From: Paenibacillus sp. FSL R5-0345
Lineage (GTDB): Bacteria > Bacillota > Bacilli > Paenibacillales > Paenibacillaceae
Direction: 5' to 3'
DNA: 64,000 nucleotides
Assembly: GCF_000758585.1 (NCBI RefSeq)
Contig: NZ_CP009281.1
Coordinates: 6,510,001-6,574,000, forward strand
Shown here: piece after piece, positions 52,127 to 60,964 of the stretch
Layout: every line of letters begins with the position of its first letter
Numbering within the stretch: the stretch's first letter is position 1
Notes under the pieces: model-generated
The model's input: the letters and a program-made list of their open reading frames with translations, nothing else
Database searches by the model: none
What the model was told of the DNA's origin: nothing
Made by a program: the position numbers and the translations under genes

Positions 52127-52969
52127 ATGGCTCAACATTTACAAGATACAACTGCATTACACAACGGGGTAAACATGCCCTGGCTTGGGCTCGGTGTATT
52201 TCAAGTCGAAGAAGGCTCTGAGCTGATCCAAGCGATCAAATCTGCTATTGCACACGGCTACCGCAGCATCGACACAGCAGCCATTTATCAGAATGAGACG
52301 GGTGTAGGTCAAGCAATCAAAGAAGCTTTGCAGGACAACAACCTGTCCAGAGAAGAGCTCTTCGTAACTTCAAAGGTCTGGACTGCAGATATGGGCTACG
52401 AAGAAACCATTGCTGCCTACGAGACTAGCTTGGCTAAGCTTGGACTTGAATACCTTGATCTATATCTCATCCACTGGCCTGTAAAAGGAAAATATAAAGA
52501 GACGTGGAGAGCACTTGAAACCTTGTATAAAGAGGGACGCGTAAAAGCGATTGGGGTCAGCAATTTCCAGATCCATCATCTTGAAGATGTGATGAAGGAT
52601 GCGGAAATTAAGCCGATGGTAAACCAAGTAGAGCTTCATCCTTATTTAAGCCAGCAACCACTGCTTAGTTTCTGTAAGGAACAAGGAATCCAATTGGAGG
52701 CTTGGTCACCATTAATGCAAGGGCAATTGTTGGATCAGCCAGTACTGAAACAAATTGCAGCTAAATACGGCAAATCGGTAGCTCAAGTGATTATCCGTTG
52801 GGACCTGCAGCGTGGAATTATTACCATTCCGAAATCTACTAAAGAGCACCGGATCATCGAAAACGTAGATGTGTTTGATTTTCAGTTAACAGAAGAGGAT
52901 ATGACTCTAATTAACGACCTGAATCAAGATCAACGGGTTGGCCCTGACCCTGATAATTTCGACTTCTAA
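52127..52969 (+). CDS. Aldo/keto reductase (YvgN/2,5-diketogluconate reductase-like)
   Basis: 280-residue NADPH-dependent reductase of aldehydes such as methylglyoxal. The catalytic tetrad is visible: Asp49 and Tyr54 in SIDTAAIYQNE, Lys83 in TSKVW, His116 in LIHWP. The C-terminal cofactor loop IPKSTKEHRIIEN is intact. The frame opens 36 codons earlier inside the MFS gene, but AGGAGGTAAT directly before 52127 fixes the start. Together with the exporter it looks like an inducible electrophile-detoxification pair. Confidence 0.93.
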   Translation: MAQHLQDTTALHNGVNMPWLGLGVFQVEEGSELIQAIKSAIAHGYRSIDTAAIYQNETGVGQAIKEALQDNNLSREELFVTSKVWTADMGYEETIAAYETSLAKLGLEYLDLYLIHWPVKGKYKETWRALETLYKEGRVKAIGVSNFQIHHLEDVMKDAEIKPMVNQVELHPYLSQQPLLSFCKEQGIQLEAWSPLMQGQLLDQPVLKQIAAKYGKSVAQVIIRWDLQRGIITIPKSTKEHRIIENVDVFDFQLTEEDMTLINDLNQDQRVGPDPDNFDF

Positions 52970-52999
52970 GAAATTAACCACTAGGTTCAGTAACAGTAA

Positions 53000-53040
53000 A
53001 AAAAGACCCTATCTTTCAGAAATGAAAGAGGGTCCTTTTT
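53000..53040. terminator. Bidirectional terminator between aldo/keto reductase and AEC genes
   Basis: GACCCT-A-TCTTTC pairs with GAAAGAGGGTC; A-run before and T-run after allow function on both strands. Confidence 0.88.
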
Positions 53041-53044
53041 GTCT

Positions 53045-53974
53045 TTACGCACCTTGCACTAGCACAATAAGGATCGGCAACACAAGAAAGGAAGCAAGCG
53101 TCGTCCATAAAATGCATTTGGATACCAGCTCTGGAGAGGCGTCAAATCGCTCCGCTAATACCACCGCGTTGACGGCAACTGGCATGGAGGCCAGAATCAG
53201 CAGCACAGAGAATAAAATACCATCAATATGCAGAATAGATAATCCGAGGTATGCCACTAGTGGAGCTAAGATTAATCGAATGATCATCCCTGTCCAAAAA
53301 GTAGACTGGCCCTTGCGTTCGGATGGTTTGGTTCGTACTTTGACCATATGTGCACCCAGAATCGCCAGTACGACTGGTGAATAACCCCCAGCAACCATGG
53401 AGACCCCTGTAGCAAGCTCAGAAGGTAAATGCAGGTCAAATATTCTAAGAAAAAGTGCTAGCATAGCTGCATAGATGGCAGGAAGAGAGAACACGGACTT
53501 TACCGCATTTTTCACCGAGAACTGCGATCTAGCCGCAAAATAAACGCCCACAGTATTCACGATAATCATTTGCCCAATCACATACACAGAAGCCTTATCG
53601 AGCCCAAGCTGTCCGAAAGCCAGCAACACCAAGGGAAGTCCATAATTCACACTATTCGTAAATGTCGAGACCAGAGTCAATCCCGATATTTCAGAGGTGC
53701 CGAGCTTCAATAACTTCCCGATGATATTTGCAATTGCCCATAAAAAGCACAGATTTAGCAGCGAAAAAGCAAGCGTCTTGTAAATATCATCCATAGAAAT
53801 CTCGGCCGTAGCCAGTGTATTAAGAATAATAGCCGGCGTTAAAAAGTATAAATAGAGCGTCAATAACGGCTTGGTATCCAAATTTTTAAACCGTCCAAGC
53901 AGTGCACCGACGATCACCGGAATGGATAATGGCACGATGACTTGATACAACGTTGATAACACACTCTGGATCAT
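53045..53974 (-). CDS. AEC (auxin efflux carrier)-family transporter
   Basis: 309 residues with about ten helices and the NhaA-like fold of AEC carriers. IPVIVGALLGRF at the N-terminus, TFTNSVNYGLPLVLLAFG with the crossed-helix Asn/Pro region, and GGYSPVVLAILGAHM near two thirds are typical. Bacterial members export organic acids or amino acids. AGAGGAG precedes the ATG. It is monocistronic between two terminators. Confidence 0.88.
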   Translation of the reverse strand: MIQSVLSTLYQVIVPLSIPVIVGALLGRFKNLDTKPLLTLYLYFLTPAIILNTLATAEISMDDIYKTLAFSLLNLCFLWAIANIIGKLLKLGTSEISGLTLVSTFTNSVNYGLPLVLLAFGQLGLDKASVYVIGQMIIVNTVGVYFAARSQFSVKNAVKSVFSLPAIYAAMLALFLRIFDLHLPSELATGVSMVAGGYSPVVLAILGAHMVKVRTKPSERKGQSTFWTGMIIRLILAPLVAYLGLSILHIDGILFSVLLILASMPVAVNAVVLAERFDASPELVSKCILWTTLASFLVLPILIVLVQGA

Positions 53975-54080
53975 GAACAGTACTCCTCTGCTCTAAGTTA
54001 CTCTAAACTATAAGCGCAACAGAGCAAGACGTCTAAGATATGAAATCAATATACACAATAGCCATTACCTATAATTAAAA

Positions 54081-54117
54081 AAGGTCTCAACCCCTATAAC
54101 GGGGTTGAGACCTTTTT
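54081..54117. terminator. Terminator of greA
   Basis: AAGGTCTCAACCCC pairs perfectly with GGGGTTGAGACCTT around six bases, with A and T runs on both sides. Confidence 0.92.
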
Positions 54118-54125
54118 ATCATGTG

Positions 54126-54605
54126 TTACATCATTTTGATTTCAAGCAATTCATATTTGATGATACCCATTGGTGCATTTACACTAACGATATCCCCGAC
54201 TTTTTTACCCAACAATTCCTTGCCCAGCGGGCTTTCATAGGAAATCTTGTTGTTTAGGACATCTGCTTCAGCAGCCCCTACAATTCTATATTCAATCTTC
54301 TCGGAGTATTCGATATCATTCAAGGTAACAATACAACCCATACTAACCTTCGAAAGATCCATCTGGCTCTCGTCTACGATCTTCGCTTTGGTCAGCATTT
54401 TCTCCAAAATCATAATACGAGTCTCCATGAACGATTGATCGTCCTTGGCCGAATGGTACTCACTATTTTCCTTCAAATCTCCATAGCTAATCGCCAATTT
54501 AAGCCGAGCTGCCAACTCCTTGCGCCCTGGACCCTTCAATTCCTTCAGTTCTTCCTCTAATTGAGCTAATCCTTCTTTGGTCAAGAACACTTCTTCATTA
54601 GACAT
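54126..54605 (-). CDS. greA: Transcription elongation factor GreA
   Basis: 159 residues. It rescues backtracked RNA polymerase by stimulating transcript cleavage. The N-terminal coiled coil ends with the acidic tip YGDLKENSEYHSAKDDQSF, and the C-terminal domain has ESPLGKELLGKKVGDIVSV. The frame is open 47 codons upstream, but AGGAGTT lies before the ATG at 54605 and the family starts MSNEEVFLT. Repeat copy B occupies its upstream region. Confidence 0.96.
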   Translation of the reverse strand: MSNEEVFLTKEGLAQLEEELKELKGPGRKELAARLKLAISYGDLKENSEYHSAKDDQSFMETRIMILEKMLTKAKIVDESQMDLSKVSMGCIVTLNDIEYSEKIEYRIVGAAEADVLNNKISYESPLGKELLGKKVGDIVSVNAPMGIIKYELLEIKMM

Positions 54606-54670
54606 GTATACAACTCCTATTTTGGATGCTTTATAATATTTTAACCTATATTTCACATTCGTGCGACAAG

Positions 54671-54726
54671 CATAAACGCCTTCGGCGTCCTTGTAAGGAC
54701 GGCAAGCGTTTAAACGAGAAATATAA
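54671..54726 (+). repeat. Dispersed hairpin repeat, copy B (best-paired copy)
   Basis: 56 nt with inner stem CGTCCTT / AAGGACG, outer arm AAACGC / GCGTTT and tail ACGAGAAATATAA. Three differences from copy A. It lies between greA and the small acidic protein gene, antisense to both. Confidence 0.85.
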
Positions 54727-54731
54727 AAATT

Positions 54732-54754
54732 AAAGTATAGGTGCAAAACCTATA
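54732..54754 (-). terminator. Hairpin next to repeat copy B, terminator-like on the minus strand
   Basis: AAAGTATAGGT pairs perfectly with ACCTATACTTT; on the minus strand AATTTTTATATTT follows, so it could end the transcript of the small acidic protein gene. Comparable but unrelated hairpins follow the other repeat copies. Confidence 0.6.
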
Positions 54755-54822
54755 CTTTCTTATATTTAAAGAAAAATCCCTGCCACAATTGAACCTTGGG
54801 CAAGGATGTCAATGCTGCATCA

Positions 54823-55110
54823 TTATTCTGGCAAATGCTCTTTACAGAAAAGGAGCAATGCTGCTTCCTCGTCCTCTTCCATATCGAAATCAAGCAATTG
54901 GCCTGTTGTTGTTTCTTGTAGGTCATAACTTACGATGCTAACCTGATCTTCATCCACTTTAATAATCGCTCTAGCGGAAACTCCGTTTTCTACATAGAGC
55001 TCATCATCTTCTGGAACATCCAGTTGAACCACGAATTCATACCGTTTACCGGTTAGTATACCAAAAGGATCTTTAACATTCTCCACGCTGTAGCTAGTAA
55101 ATGTCAACAT
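54823..55110 (-). CDS. Small acidic protein (DUF6509-like)
   Basis: 95 residues, soluble, strongly acidic (DVPEDDELYVENG, DFDMEEDEEAALL). It opens MLTFTSYSVENVKDPFGILTGKRYEF, a segment I associate loosely with the DUF6509 family of Bacillales. No function is known. AGAGGTTG precedes the ATG. It lies 77 bases after rlmN on the same strand and may be in its transcript. Confidence 0.7.
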   Translation of the reverse strand: MLTFTSYSVENVKDPFGILTGKRYEFVVQLDVPEDDELYVENGVSARAIIKVDEDQVSIVSYDLQETTTGQLLDFDMEEDEEAALLLFCKEHLPE

Positions 55111-55187
55111 TGCTCAATCAACCTCTTTTCCTAATACCTGCCACGTCATTGTATCACAAAAAGCTGCATGAAGGGGTCAGCCCGTCC

Positions 55188-56258
55188 TCAAGCCATAGCT
55201 TTAGATTTCTTGATCTGTTTGCTTCGCAATTGTCCGCATGCAGCATCAATATCTACACCATGCTCCAGCCGAGTACTTACACTCACGCCCTGCTTCTTCA
55301 AAGTATCAAAAAAGGCCCGCACGGTCTCCCGCTCGCTTCTTTGATATTGGCTGTGCTCATCGACCGGATTATAAGGAATCAAGTTCACATTGACGAGCTG
55401 GCGCCGATCGCCGATTAGTTCAGTCAGCTCAAGCGCATGCTCCTTGCCGTCATTTACATCCTTCATCAGAATGTACTCCAGCGTAATTCTGCGATTTGTT
55501 TTTTCCAAATAATAATCTATGGACTCCATTAGCTTCTCTATTGGAATCGCCTTGTTAATCTTCATAATCTTCGTCCGCAGCTCATTATTAGGCGCGTGAA
55601 GTGATACTGCCAAGTTTACTTGTGTATTCGCATCGGCAAATTCAACGATTTTGTTAGCAAGCCCACTCGTCGATACAGTAATCCCTCTTCCTGCGATGGC
55701 TAATCCCTTGTGATCCTTGATAATCGATAAGAAATCGAGCAGGTTCTTAAAGTTGTCGAACGGTTCGCCAATCCCCATGACTACAACGTGACTAACCTTT
55801 TGTTCGAGATTTGCTGCATCCAAATGCTGTTGAACCTTCATAATCTGCTCTACAATCTCACCGCTGGAAAGATCACGACTCTTTGCTAACAATCCGCTAG
55901 CGCAAAAGCTGCAGCCGATATTACATCCAACCTGCGTAGTGACACATACGGACAACCCGTATTTCTGTCTCATGAGCACCGTCTCGATCAGGTTGCCATC
56001 CTTCAAACGGAACAGGAACTTAATCGTCCCATCCGCAGACTCCTGCTTCACATGTTCCTCCAACGTATGGATCACATAGTGCTGCTCCAATAATTCTACA
56101 CAATCTTTATTTACATCGAGCATTTCTGAGAATTCTGTAATCCGCTTCCGATAAAGCCAATCCCAGACCTGCGTAGCTCGAAACTTTTTATGTCCTCGTT
56201 CTAACAGCCATGCCGCCAGTTGATCAAAAGTTAATCCATAAATGGATTCCATATTCAT
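55188..56258 (-). CDS. rlmN: 23S rRNA (adenine-2503-C2)/tRNA methyltransferase RlmN
   Basis: 356-residue radical-SAM enzyme that methylates A2503 of 23S rRNA and A37 of some tRNAs. The 4Fe-4S motif is C112-x3-C116-x2-C119 (GCNIGCSFC). MGIGEPFDN, ITVSTSGL, NLAVSLHAPN and the C-terminal methyl-carrier Cys in DIDAACGQLRSK are intact. The sequence tracks Bacillus RlmN rather than the resistance enzyme Cfr. GAGG precedes the ATG at 56258; a second ATG two codons later is less well placed. Confidence 0.95.
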   Translation of the reverse strand: MNMESIYGLTFDQLAAWLLERGHKKFRATQVWDWLYRKRITEFSEMLDVNKDCVELLEQHYVIHTLEEHVKQESADGTIKFLFRLKDGNLIETVLMRQKYGLSVCVTTQVGCNIGCSFCASGLLAKSRDLSSGEIVEQIMKVQQHLDAANLEQKVSHVVVMGIGEPFDNFKNLLDFLSIIKDHKGLAIAGRGITVSTSGLANKIVEFADANTQVNLAVSLHAPNNELRTKIMKINKAIPIEKLMESIDYYLEKTNRRITLEYILMKDVNDGKEHALELTELIGDRRQLVNVNLIPYNPVDEHSQYQRSERETVRAFFDTLKKQGVSVSTRLEHGVDIDAACGQLRSKQIKKSKAMA

Positions 56259-56414
56259 TCGTTATCCTCTTTTCAAAACATTAAAGTTCAGTCCATCACT
56301 ACTCATTGTCTCAAATTTTTTTTATTTAAACAAGGGGAGTTGTAGCGGAGCGTCGAAGTTTACACCATTAGAAGTCCGTTCTATGAAATTACATCTGAGG
56401 AGAGATCGAATCAA

Positions 56415-57476
56415 ATGAGCTCAACCACAATAAAAATCATCGGTTTTACCCTTCTAGCTGCCGTTCTAATCTTTGGCGGTTTTTTACTGTATATTACCAT
56501 TACAGATTATAAGCCGAAGGAGACTACTCCGCTAACGGTAAACCATAATCAGGAACAAATGATGAAGCAGGGAGAACCTTTTGCGATAACAACCTTTAAT
56601 ATTGGCTATGCTGGACTGGATAAGGATCAGGACTTCTTTATGGATGGCGGCACCAAATCACGGTCAAGCAGCGAGGAACAAACGAAGACAAATTTGGAGG
56701 CAATAGCTTCTGTAATGACCACTTCAGGCTCGGATCTATTCATGTTGCAGGAGGTAGACATCGATTCTTCTCGTAGCAACCATATCGATGAGGTCTCCTT
56801 GTTATCGAATATTTCCTCTGATTACAGCAACGTATTCGCAACGAACTACAAGGTACCTTGGGTACCGATTCCTGTTCTTGATCCGATGGGCTCAGTGAAT
56901 AGCGGTTTATTAACCTTATCTAAATTCGGCAGCACAAGTAACGTTAGATATGATCTTCCGGGAAAAGAAAGCTGGCCTCGTCAACTGTTTGAACTTGACC
57001 GCGCCTTTATGGAGAGCAGATTCCCCGTCGATAACGGGAAAGAACTGATCCTGATCAATCTTCATTTATCAGCCTTTGACCAAGGTGGAACGATTCGTAA
57101 GCAGCAGCTAGAATATCTTTCTACTTATATTCAGAGAGAGAATGATAAAGGCAATTACCTCATCTTAGGCGGGGACTGGAATCATTCTTTACCGGGCACA
57201 ACCCCTGATGTTTTTGAGACCACACAAGCTTGGCCAGAATGGCTGCAGCAGTTCCCTGAAGATTTCAAACCGGAGGGCTTTCAGTGGGCTGTCGATGCTA
57301 AAATCCCGTCCGTCCGGACACTGGATGTAGCTTATTCAGAAGGTGTGAATTTCCGTGCTGTCATTGATGGCTTTCTAGTCTCTCCGAATATCACAATAAG
57401 TGGCGTACAGGGCCATGATCTATCCTTTGAACACAGCGATCATAATCCTGTAACAGCCACTCTTATTCTGCAGTAA
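56415..57476 (+). CDS. Membrane-anchored endonuclease/exonuclease/phosphatase (EEP) family protein
   Basis: 353 residues. One N-terminal helix (about 8-30) anchors an extracellular EEP domain. Core motifs are TTFNIGYAG, FMLQEVDIDS (metal Glu), INLHLSAFDQGG, LILGGDWNHS (Asp/Asn pair) and the terminal HSDHNPVTATL (catalytic His). Substrates in this superfamily include phospholipids, nucleic acids and phosphoesters, and cannot be chosen here. It starts after GAGGAGAG and stands alone, converging on the deacetylase gene. Confidence 0.88.
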   Translation: MSSTTIKIIGFTLLAAVLIFGGFLLYITITDYKPKETTPLTVNHNQEQMMKQGEPFAITTFNIGYAGLDKDQDFFMDGGTKSRSSSEEQTKTNLEAIASVMTTSGSDLFMLQEVDIDSSRSNHIDEVSLLSNISSDYSNVFATNYKVPWVPIPVLDPMGSVNSGLLTLSKFGSTSNVRYDLPGKESWPRQLFELDRAFMESRFPVDNGKELILINLHLSAFDQGGTIRKQQLEYLSTYIQRENDKGNYLILGGDWNHSLPGTTPDVFETTQAWPEWLQQFPEDFKPEGFQWAVDAKIPSVRTLDVAYSEGVNFRAVIDGFLVSPNITISGVQGHDLSFEHSDHNPVTATLILQ

Positions 57477-57492
57477 GATTACAGCAATGATG

Positions 57493-58791
57493 TTATTTAA
57501 AAATGACGAACTTCATGTTCTTCCCTTTTAGATATTCTATGATAGCGGGCAACGCTTCTACGGTAATCTTCTTTTCGTGAAAAAGATATACGCCACCGGA
57601 CGGATCAGTATGATGAACAAATTGAAGGACGTCTTCTGGGGTTTTGCGTCTCCAATCCTCAGAATCACGATTCCATAACAATACCTTCATCTGCTGTTCT
57701 GTTACTTTGGCTGCTAACTTATCATTAATCGCACCATATGGCGGCCGAAAAACAGTAATCGACATTTGAGTAATTTGCTCCAATGCCTTATTAGTATTCG
57801 CCAAATTATTCTGATTCCGCTTATCCCCATTGTCAGTCATCTTGCTGTGATCCCACGAATGACTTCCAATTGACATCTGATGCTCACTCGCATACTTAAC
57901 CGCTTCCACATTATGAGCGACCTTATTCCCTATAAAAAAAAAGGTGGCCGCCACCTCATGCTCCACTAAGATATCTACGATTTCTTTCGTATACTTTGAC
58001 GGTCCGTCATCAAACGACAAAGCCACGTAACCCTTTGGCAAACTATATGCATATTTATTCCCGGTTATTTCAATCTCCTCATATTGCTTTATCTGTTCTT
58101 GAGGAGGTTCCAAAGATTCTGGCGTAGTCTCGGAAGGTTCAGAGGTAGGCTTATCTTGCTGACTGGGGGTCGCTTCTGTCTTACCAACACCAACAGGAGG
58201 GGTGAACGGTAGAGAGACAATTTGCTCGATCTTCTCAGCCCCGGCACCTAAAGCAGGTCCTTCCAATCCTTCTGCACGGTCCATATCTTGACCACCCATT
58301 CGAAGAGACAACAATACAAATACTAAACAAGCGAACAGGATACTCTGCAGTACCAGTCTTCCAATCCGTTTTTTGCTCTTCCTTCTTCTTAGCCTACGGG
58401 CTGGAGGTATAGAGGGTTGCGTCGTTTCAACAGCAATCTCTTCATGTACTTGGGGATCATCTACTTCCTTTAATTGAAGAAGCTGTGACACATAATATTC
58501 AGAACAAGCAAAATACAGGGTTTCGCTGAAGGTCTGGTTTATAATGACCAGTGTGCTGTAATAACTATTACGAAAAGGATCCCATTTCGGATACAATGAC
58601 AATCTCATTCTTTCCCCGAAATAGGGAGCCAGCGCGTTTAATTGTTCATATGTAAATTCATCTATGGTTAGCCTGCGTCTGGCATACCCGATATCACGGG
58701 TTAAACCTATCTCAATCTGATAACCGGTCTGTTCATGCTCAAGCGACAGCAACTCAATCATTAGAACAGCGCTCGGTTCATTCATTGCCAT
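57493..58791 (-). CDS. Type II membrane polysaccharide deacetylase with cytosolic N-terminal domain
   Basis: 432 residues. A cytosolic N-terminal part of about 145 residues, unrecognised, is followed by one helix (about 148-166), a Pro/Glu/Ser-rich linker and a NodB deacetylase domain outside the cell (about 245-430). Catalytic motifs are SFDDGPS, SHSWDHS (metal His pair), RPPYG, and WNRDSEDW. It should remove N-acetyl groups from peptidoglycan or a surface glycan. It lies five bases after a coiled-coil gene, so the two are cotranscribed. Confidence 0.88.
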   Translation of the reverse strand: MAMNEPSAVLMIELLSLEHEQTGYQIEIGLTRDIGYARRRLTIDEFTYEQLNALAPYFGERMRLSLYPKWDPFRNSYYSTLVIINQTFSETLYFACSEYYVSQLLQLKEVDDPQVHEEIAVETTQPSIPPARRLRRRKSKKRIGRLVLQSILFACLVFVLLSLRMGGQDMDRAEGLEGPALGAGAEKIEQIVSLPFTPPVGVGKTEATPSQQDKPTSEPSETTPESLEPPQEQIKQYEEIEITGNKYAYSLPKGYVALSFDDGPSKYTKEIVDILVEHEVAATFFFIGNKVAHNVEAVKYASEHQMSIGSHSWDHSKMTDNGDKRNQNNLANTNKALEQITQMSITVFRPPYGAINDKLAAKVTEQQMKVLLWNRDSEDWRRKTPEDVLQFVHHTDPSGGVYLFHEKKITVEALPAIIEYLKGKNMKFVIFK

Positions 58792-58796
58792 GAATC

Positions 58797-59519
58797 TTAT
58801 GTATCTCCGTTGTCGTCATTTCTTCCCGCCAGTGTGCTTCCATTCCCAAAAGGGACGGTCATACGATTGGTAAAATCGCTGATCATGCCGGATAGATAGG
58901 CTTTTTCTTGGCGGATCGTATCGTATTTCTGTCTTAAATGCGCGTTCTCAGTTTCAATCCGTCCGAGTTTCTCTTCCAGATCATTCATCTTTTTAAGCTT
59001 CTCCGCATGAGCTTCGTTATGTTTTTGGATCAGATTTACATACTTCTGATGCTCCAGGTCGATCGTACTCTTTAATTCTTCAATCTCTGCAGTGAGGGTA
59101 GTCTGAAGCTCCCGATAATCTTCCAGCACTTGATCGACCTTCAAATTCTTCTCAATCAATTTATGCTCGAGCTCTCGAACGTTCTTCTCTCTTTCCTCAA
59201 TCACTTTATTGAGATTCTTCATGTCCCGGTTCAAACGTTCAACATGGCTGCTGGAATGCGTTAACCGATCCTGAAGTTCATTAATATTCGTCTCGGCATG
59301 CTGTCTGGCCTGAATAATCTGCTCCACGGAGAAGATCAAATCAAGTGATTTTTTATCAAGCGGAGCTTTTCCCGTAGTAACCACTCCTGCTAAAGTCTCG
59401 CCAGCGATCTGGTCCTCTACTTCCTCACCCTGCTCTTCTGATAATTGCACCTTTTGAACCATACCCGGTTTGGACTGCTTATCCACTGAGTCTTTCTTTT
59501 TAAAAAAGGGAGAAATCAT
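58797..59519 (-). CDS. Coiled-coil protein cotranscribed with the deacetylase
   Basis: 240 residues, no family recognised. An N-terminal FFKKKDSVDK and a low-complexity stretch are followed by a continuous coiled coil from about 65 to 215 (heptads in EERNKKV/ELEHKLIEKNLKV and LQTTLTAEIEELKSTIDLEH). No signal or membrane segment. GAGGTGATAAGATCA before the ATG at 59519 supports that start over an in-frame GTG four codons upstream. It may bind the deacetylase's cytosolic domain as a scaffold; this is inferred from the five-base spacing only. Confidence 0.72.
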   Translation of the reverse strand: MISPFFKKKDSVDKQSKPGMVQKVQLSEEQGEEVEDQIAGETLAGVVTTGKAPLDKKSLDLIFSVEQIIQARQHAETNINELQDRLTHSSSHVERLNRDMKNLNKVIEEREKNVRELEHKLIEKNLKVDQVLEDYRELQTTLTAEIEELKSTIDLEHQKYVNLIQKHNEAHAEKLKKMNDLEEKLGRIETENAHLRQKYDTIRQEKAYLSGMISDFTNRMTVPFGNGSTLAGRNDDNGDT

Positions 59520-59667
59520 TGATCTTATCACCTCAATTATAAAAAAATGTCAAAAAATGTCGAGTGCCCACGAGTCTATTATAGTTTACTTGTCTTGTCT
59601 GTAAGTGAGCCTTTATATCTAACTTTTTGAATTGGATCAAAAGACCTAAATTATTGCCAAGAACAAG

Positions 59668-59690
59668 AAAAAAGCACCCTTGCGGGTGCT
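59668..59690 (-). terminator. Terminator of the secreted helical protein gene
   Basis: AGCACCC / GGGTGCT with a four-base loop and a T-run on the minus strand. Confidence 0.88.
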
Positions 59691-59696
59691 CTGGTT

Positions 59697-60359
59697 TCAA
59701 TTAAATTTATCAGGGAATTGTTTAACAATCCCTTCGGTTAGTATATCTCCAAACATAATCATATGCTCCAGCCCTTTATCGAAAGCAACGATTTCGGCAT
59801 CCCAATCCTTTTTAACCCTAGCTGTCACATCATCCGTAATTAGCTCCAGATGCTCATGAAGCATCTCTTTCAATTGTTCATACGAATATTTGGGATTCTG
59901 TGCGCTAAGAAACTTAGCAATGTCGTCGGCGTTGTTATACCATTCTTTATTGTATTTTTCCAAATCTGCCTGATTACCTGCCAGTACAGCGGCAACTACC
60001 TTTCCGGCAATCAGGATATGCTCCCGCAATAATTGGGCTAGCTTATCTCCTACCGCCTCACCGTAATACGGCTTGTACACATTCCCTATTTCCTGCTGAT
60101 TCTGTAGCAGCCTTGCCAGTACCTTCTCTTTGTCCTCGGAATTTGCAAAGGCGCTAACTATGTAATTTTTCGTCCAAATCACATGGTCACTCCATAATTT
60201 CCTAAGGTTATCTTTAAGCTCTATTACGGAGGGTGTTAAGCATTGCTTATGTGAGCTCTTTTTTTCTTTGGCTGCAGCATCGGCAGTTACGGGCATTACA
60301 CTAACAACAAGGAACATACACAACAAAGTTAGCTTCGCAATCAAAAACTTAGGCTTCAA
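59697..60359 (-). CDS. Secreted all-helical protein of unknown function
   Basis: 220 residues. A signal peptide (cleavage after ADA at about 29) leads to a helical protein with repeated motifs LWSDHVIWTKNYIVSA, HILIAGKVVAAVLAG and HLELITDDVTAR, suggesting an internally duplicated four-helix bundle with conserved His residues in DHV, EH and HEHLE. Similar proteins are common in Paenibacillus and Bacillus, sometimes with misleading enzyme names; function is unknown. The TTG start follows AAAGGAGATAGGTCATA. Monocistronic. Confidence 0.75.
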   Translation of the reverse strand: MKPKFLIAKLTLLCMFLVVSVMPVTADAAAKEKKSSHKQCLTPSVIELKDNLRKLWSDHVIWTKNYIVSAFANSEDKEKVLARLLQNQQEIGNVYKPYYGEAVGDKLAQLLREHILIAGKVVAAVLAGNQADLEKYNKEWYNNADDIAKFLSAQNPKYSYEQLKEMLHEHLELITDDVTARVKKDWDAEIVAFDKGLEHMIMFGDILTEGIVKQFPDKFN

Positions 60360-60444
60360 TATGACCTATCTCCTTTAAATATCTATTAACTATCTTGTAT
60401 AGTGTGTACCGATGTTCTTATTTCATTCCTATCTTCTTTTACAT

Positions 60445-60472
60445 AAAAAAAGCACCGTCATTGGACGGCGCC
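60445..60472 (-). terminator. Terminator of the GIY-YIG gene
   Basis: GCGCCGTC / GACGGTGC with a four-base loop and seven T on the minus strand. Confidence 0.88.
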
Positions 60473-60484
60473 TCTTCTTTATGT

Positions 60485-60841
60485 TTATCTAAACATCACT
60501 TTATCTACATTGTATTTAGACTTAAATTCATTAATGATATACGTTTCATAAATTTCTCTATGAACAGGGCTTTCGATCAAACATACATCAATTCTGGTGA
60601 CCTCGTCCCGGTGCAGCTTGATATCAGATACGGTATCTTCGAAATGTTTTTTGATTCTTGGTCTTAACTTTCTCGCTTTACCTACAAACAACAACTCATC
60701 TTGGTCATTGTAGAACATAAAGATACCGCCGTAGTCTCTTGGAATCAGGTGAAAATCAGTGAATCCGTAAATGTTGCTTAACTGCGGGTTAATTTGTTTA
60801 GTAATACTAACATCCACATTGGGCATAGTTATGTTGATCAT
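60485..60841 (-). CDS. Small GIY-YIG nuclease-domain protein
   Basis: 118 residues, a single GIY-YIG domain. GGIFMFYNDQDELLFVGKA holds the GIY (GIF) and YIG (FVG) motifs, followed by KLRPRIKKHF (catalytic Arg position) and HREIYETYIINEFKSKYN with the metal Glu and conserved Asn, the UvrC-like arrangement. Stand-alone proteins of this size cut or bind DNA in repair or mobile contexts; no mobile partner is seen. AGAGGACG precedes the ATG. Confidence 0.83.
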   Translation of the reverse strand: MINITMPNVDVSITKQINPQLSNIYGFTDFHLIPRDYGGIFMFYNDQDELLFVGKARKLRPRIKKHFEDTVSDIKLHRDEVTRIDVCLIESPVHREIYETYIINEFKSKYNVDKVMFR

Positions 60842-60964
60842 TTTAGCTCACGTCCTCTTTCTATATAGGAGTAAATAGTATCATAAATCGTGGGGTAAGA
60901 CCATTTTGTATTTTTATACTAATCTTTACCTATAGATATACAGAGATGATTCGGTAAAATGTAG

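Noticed and set aside
54606..54746. Upstream in-frame extension of greA through the repeat-flanking region
   Set aside because: The family starts at MSNEEV and AGGAG is placed for 54605; the extension contains part of the repeat B region.
55188..56258. Cfr-type antibiotic-resistance methyltransferase
   Set aside because: Whole-length sequence, C-terminal DIDAACGQLRSK and chromosomal context follow housekeeping RlmN.
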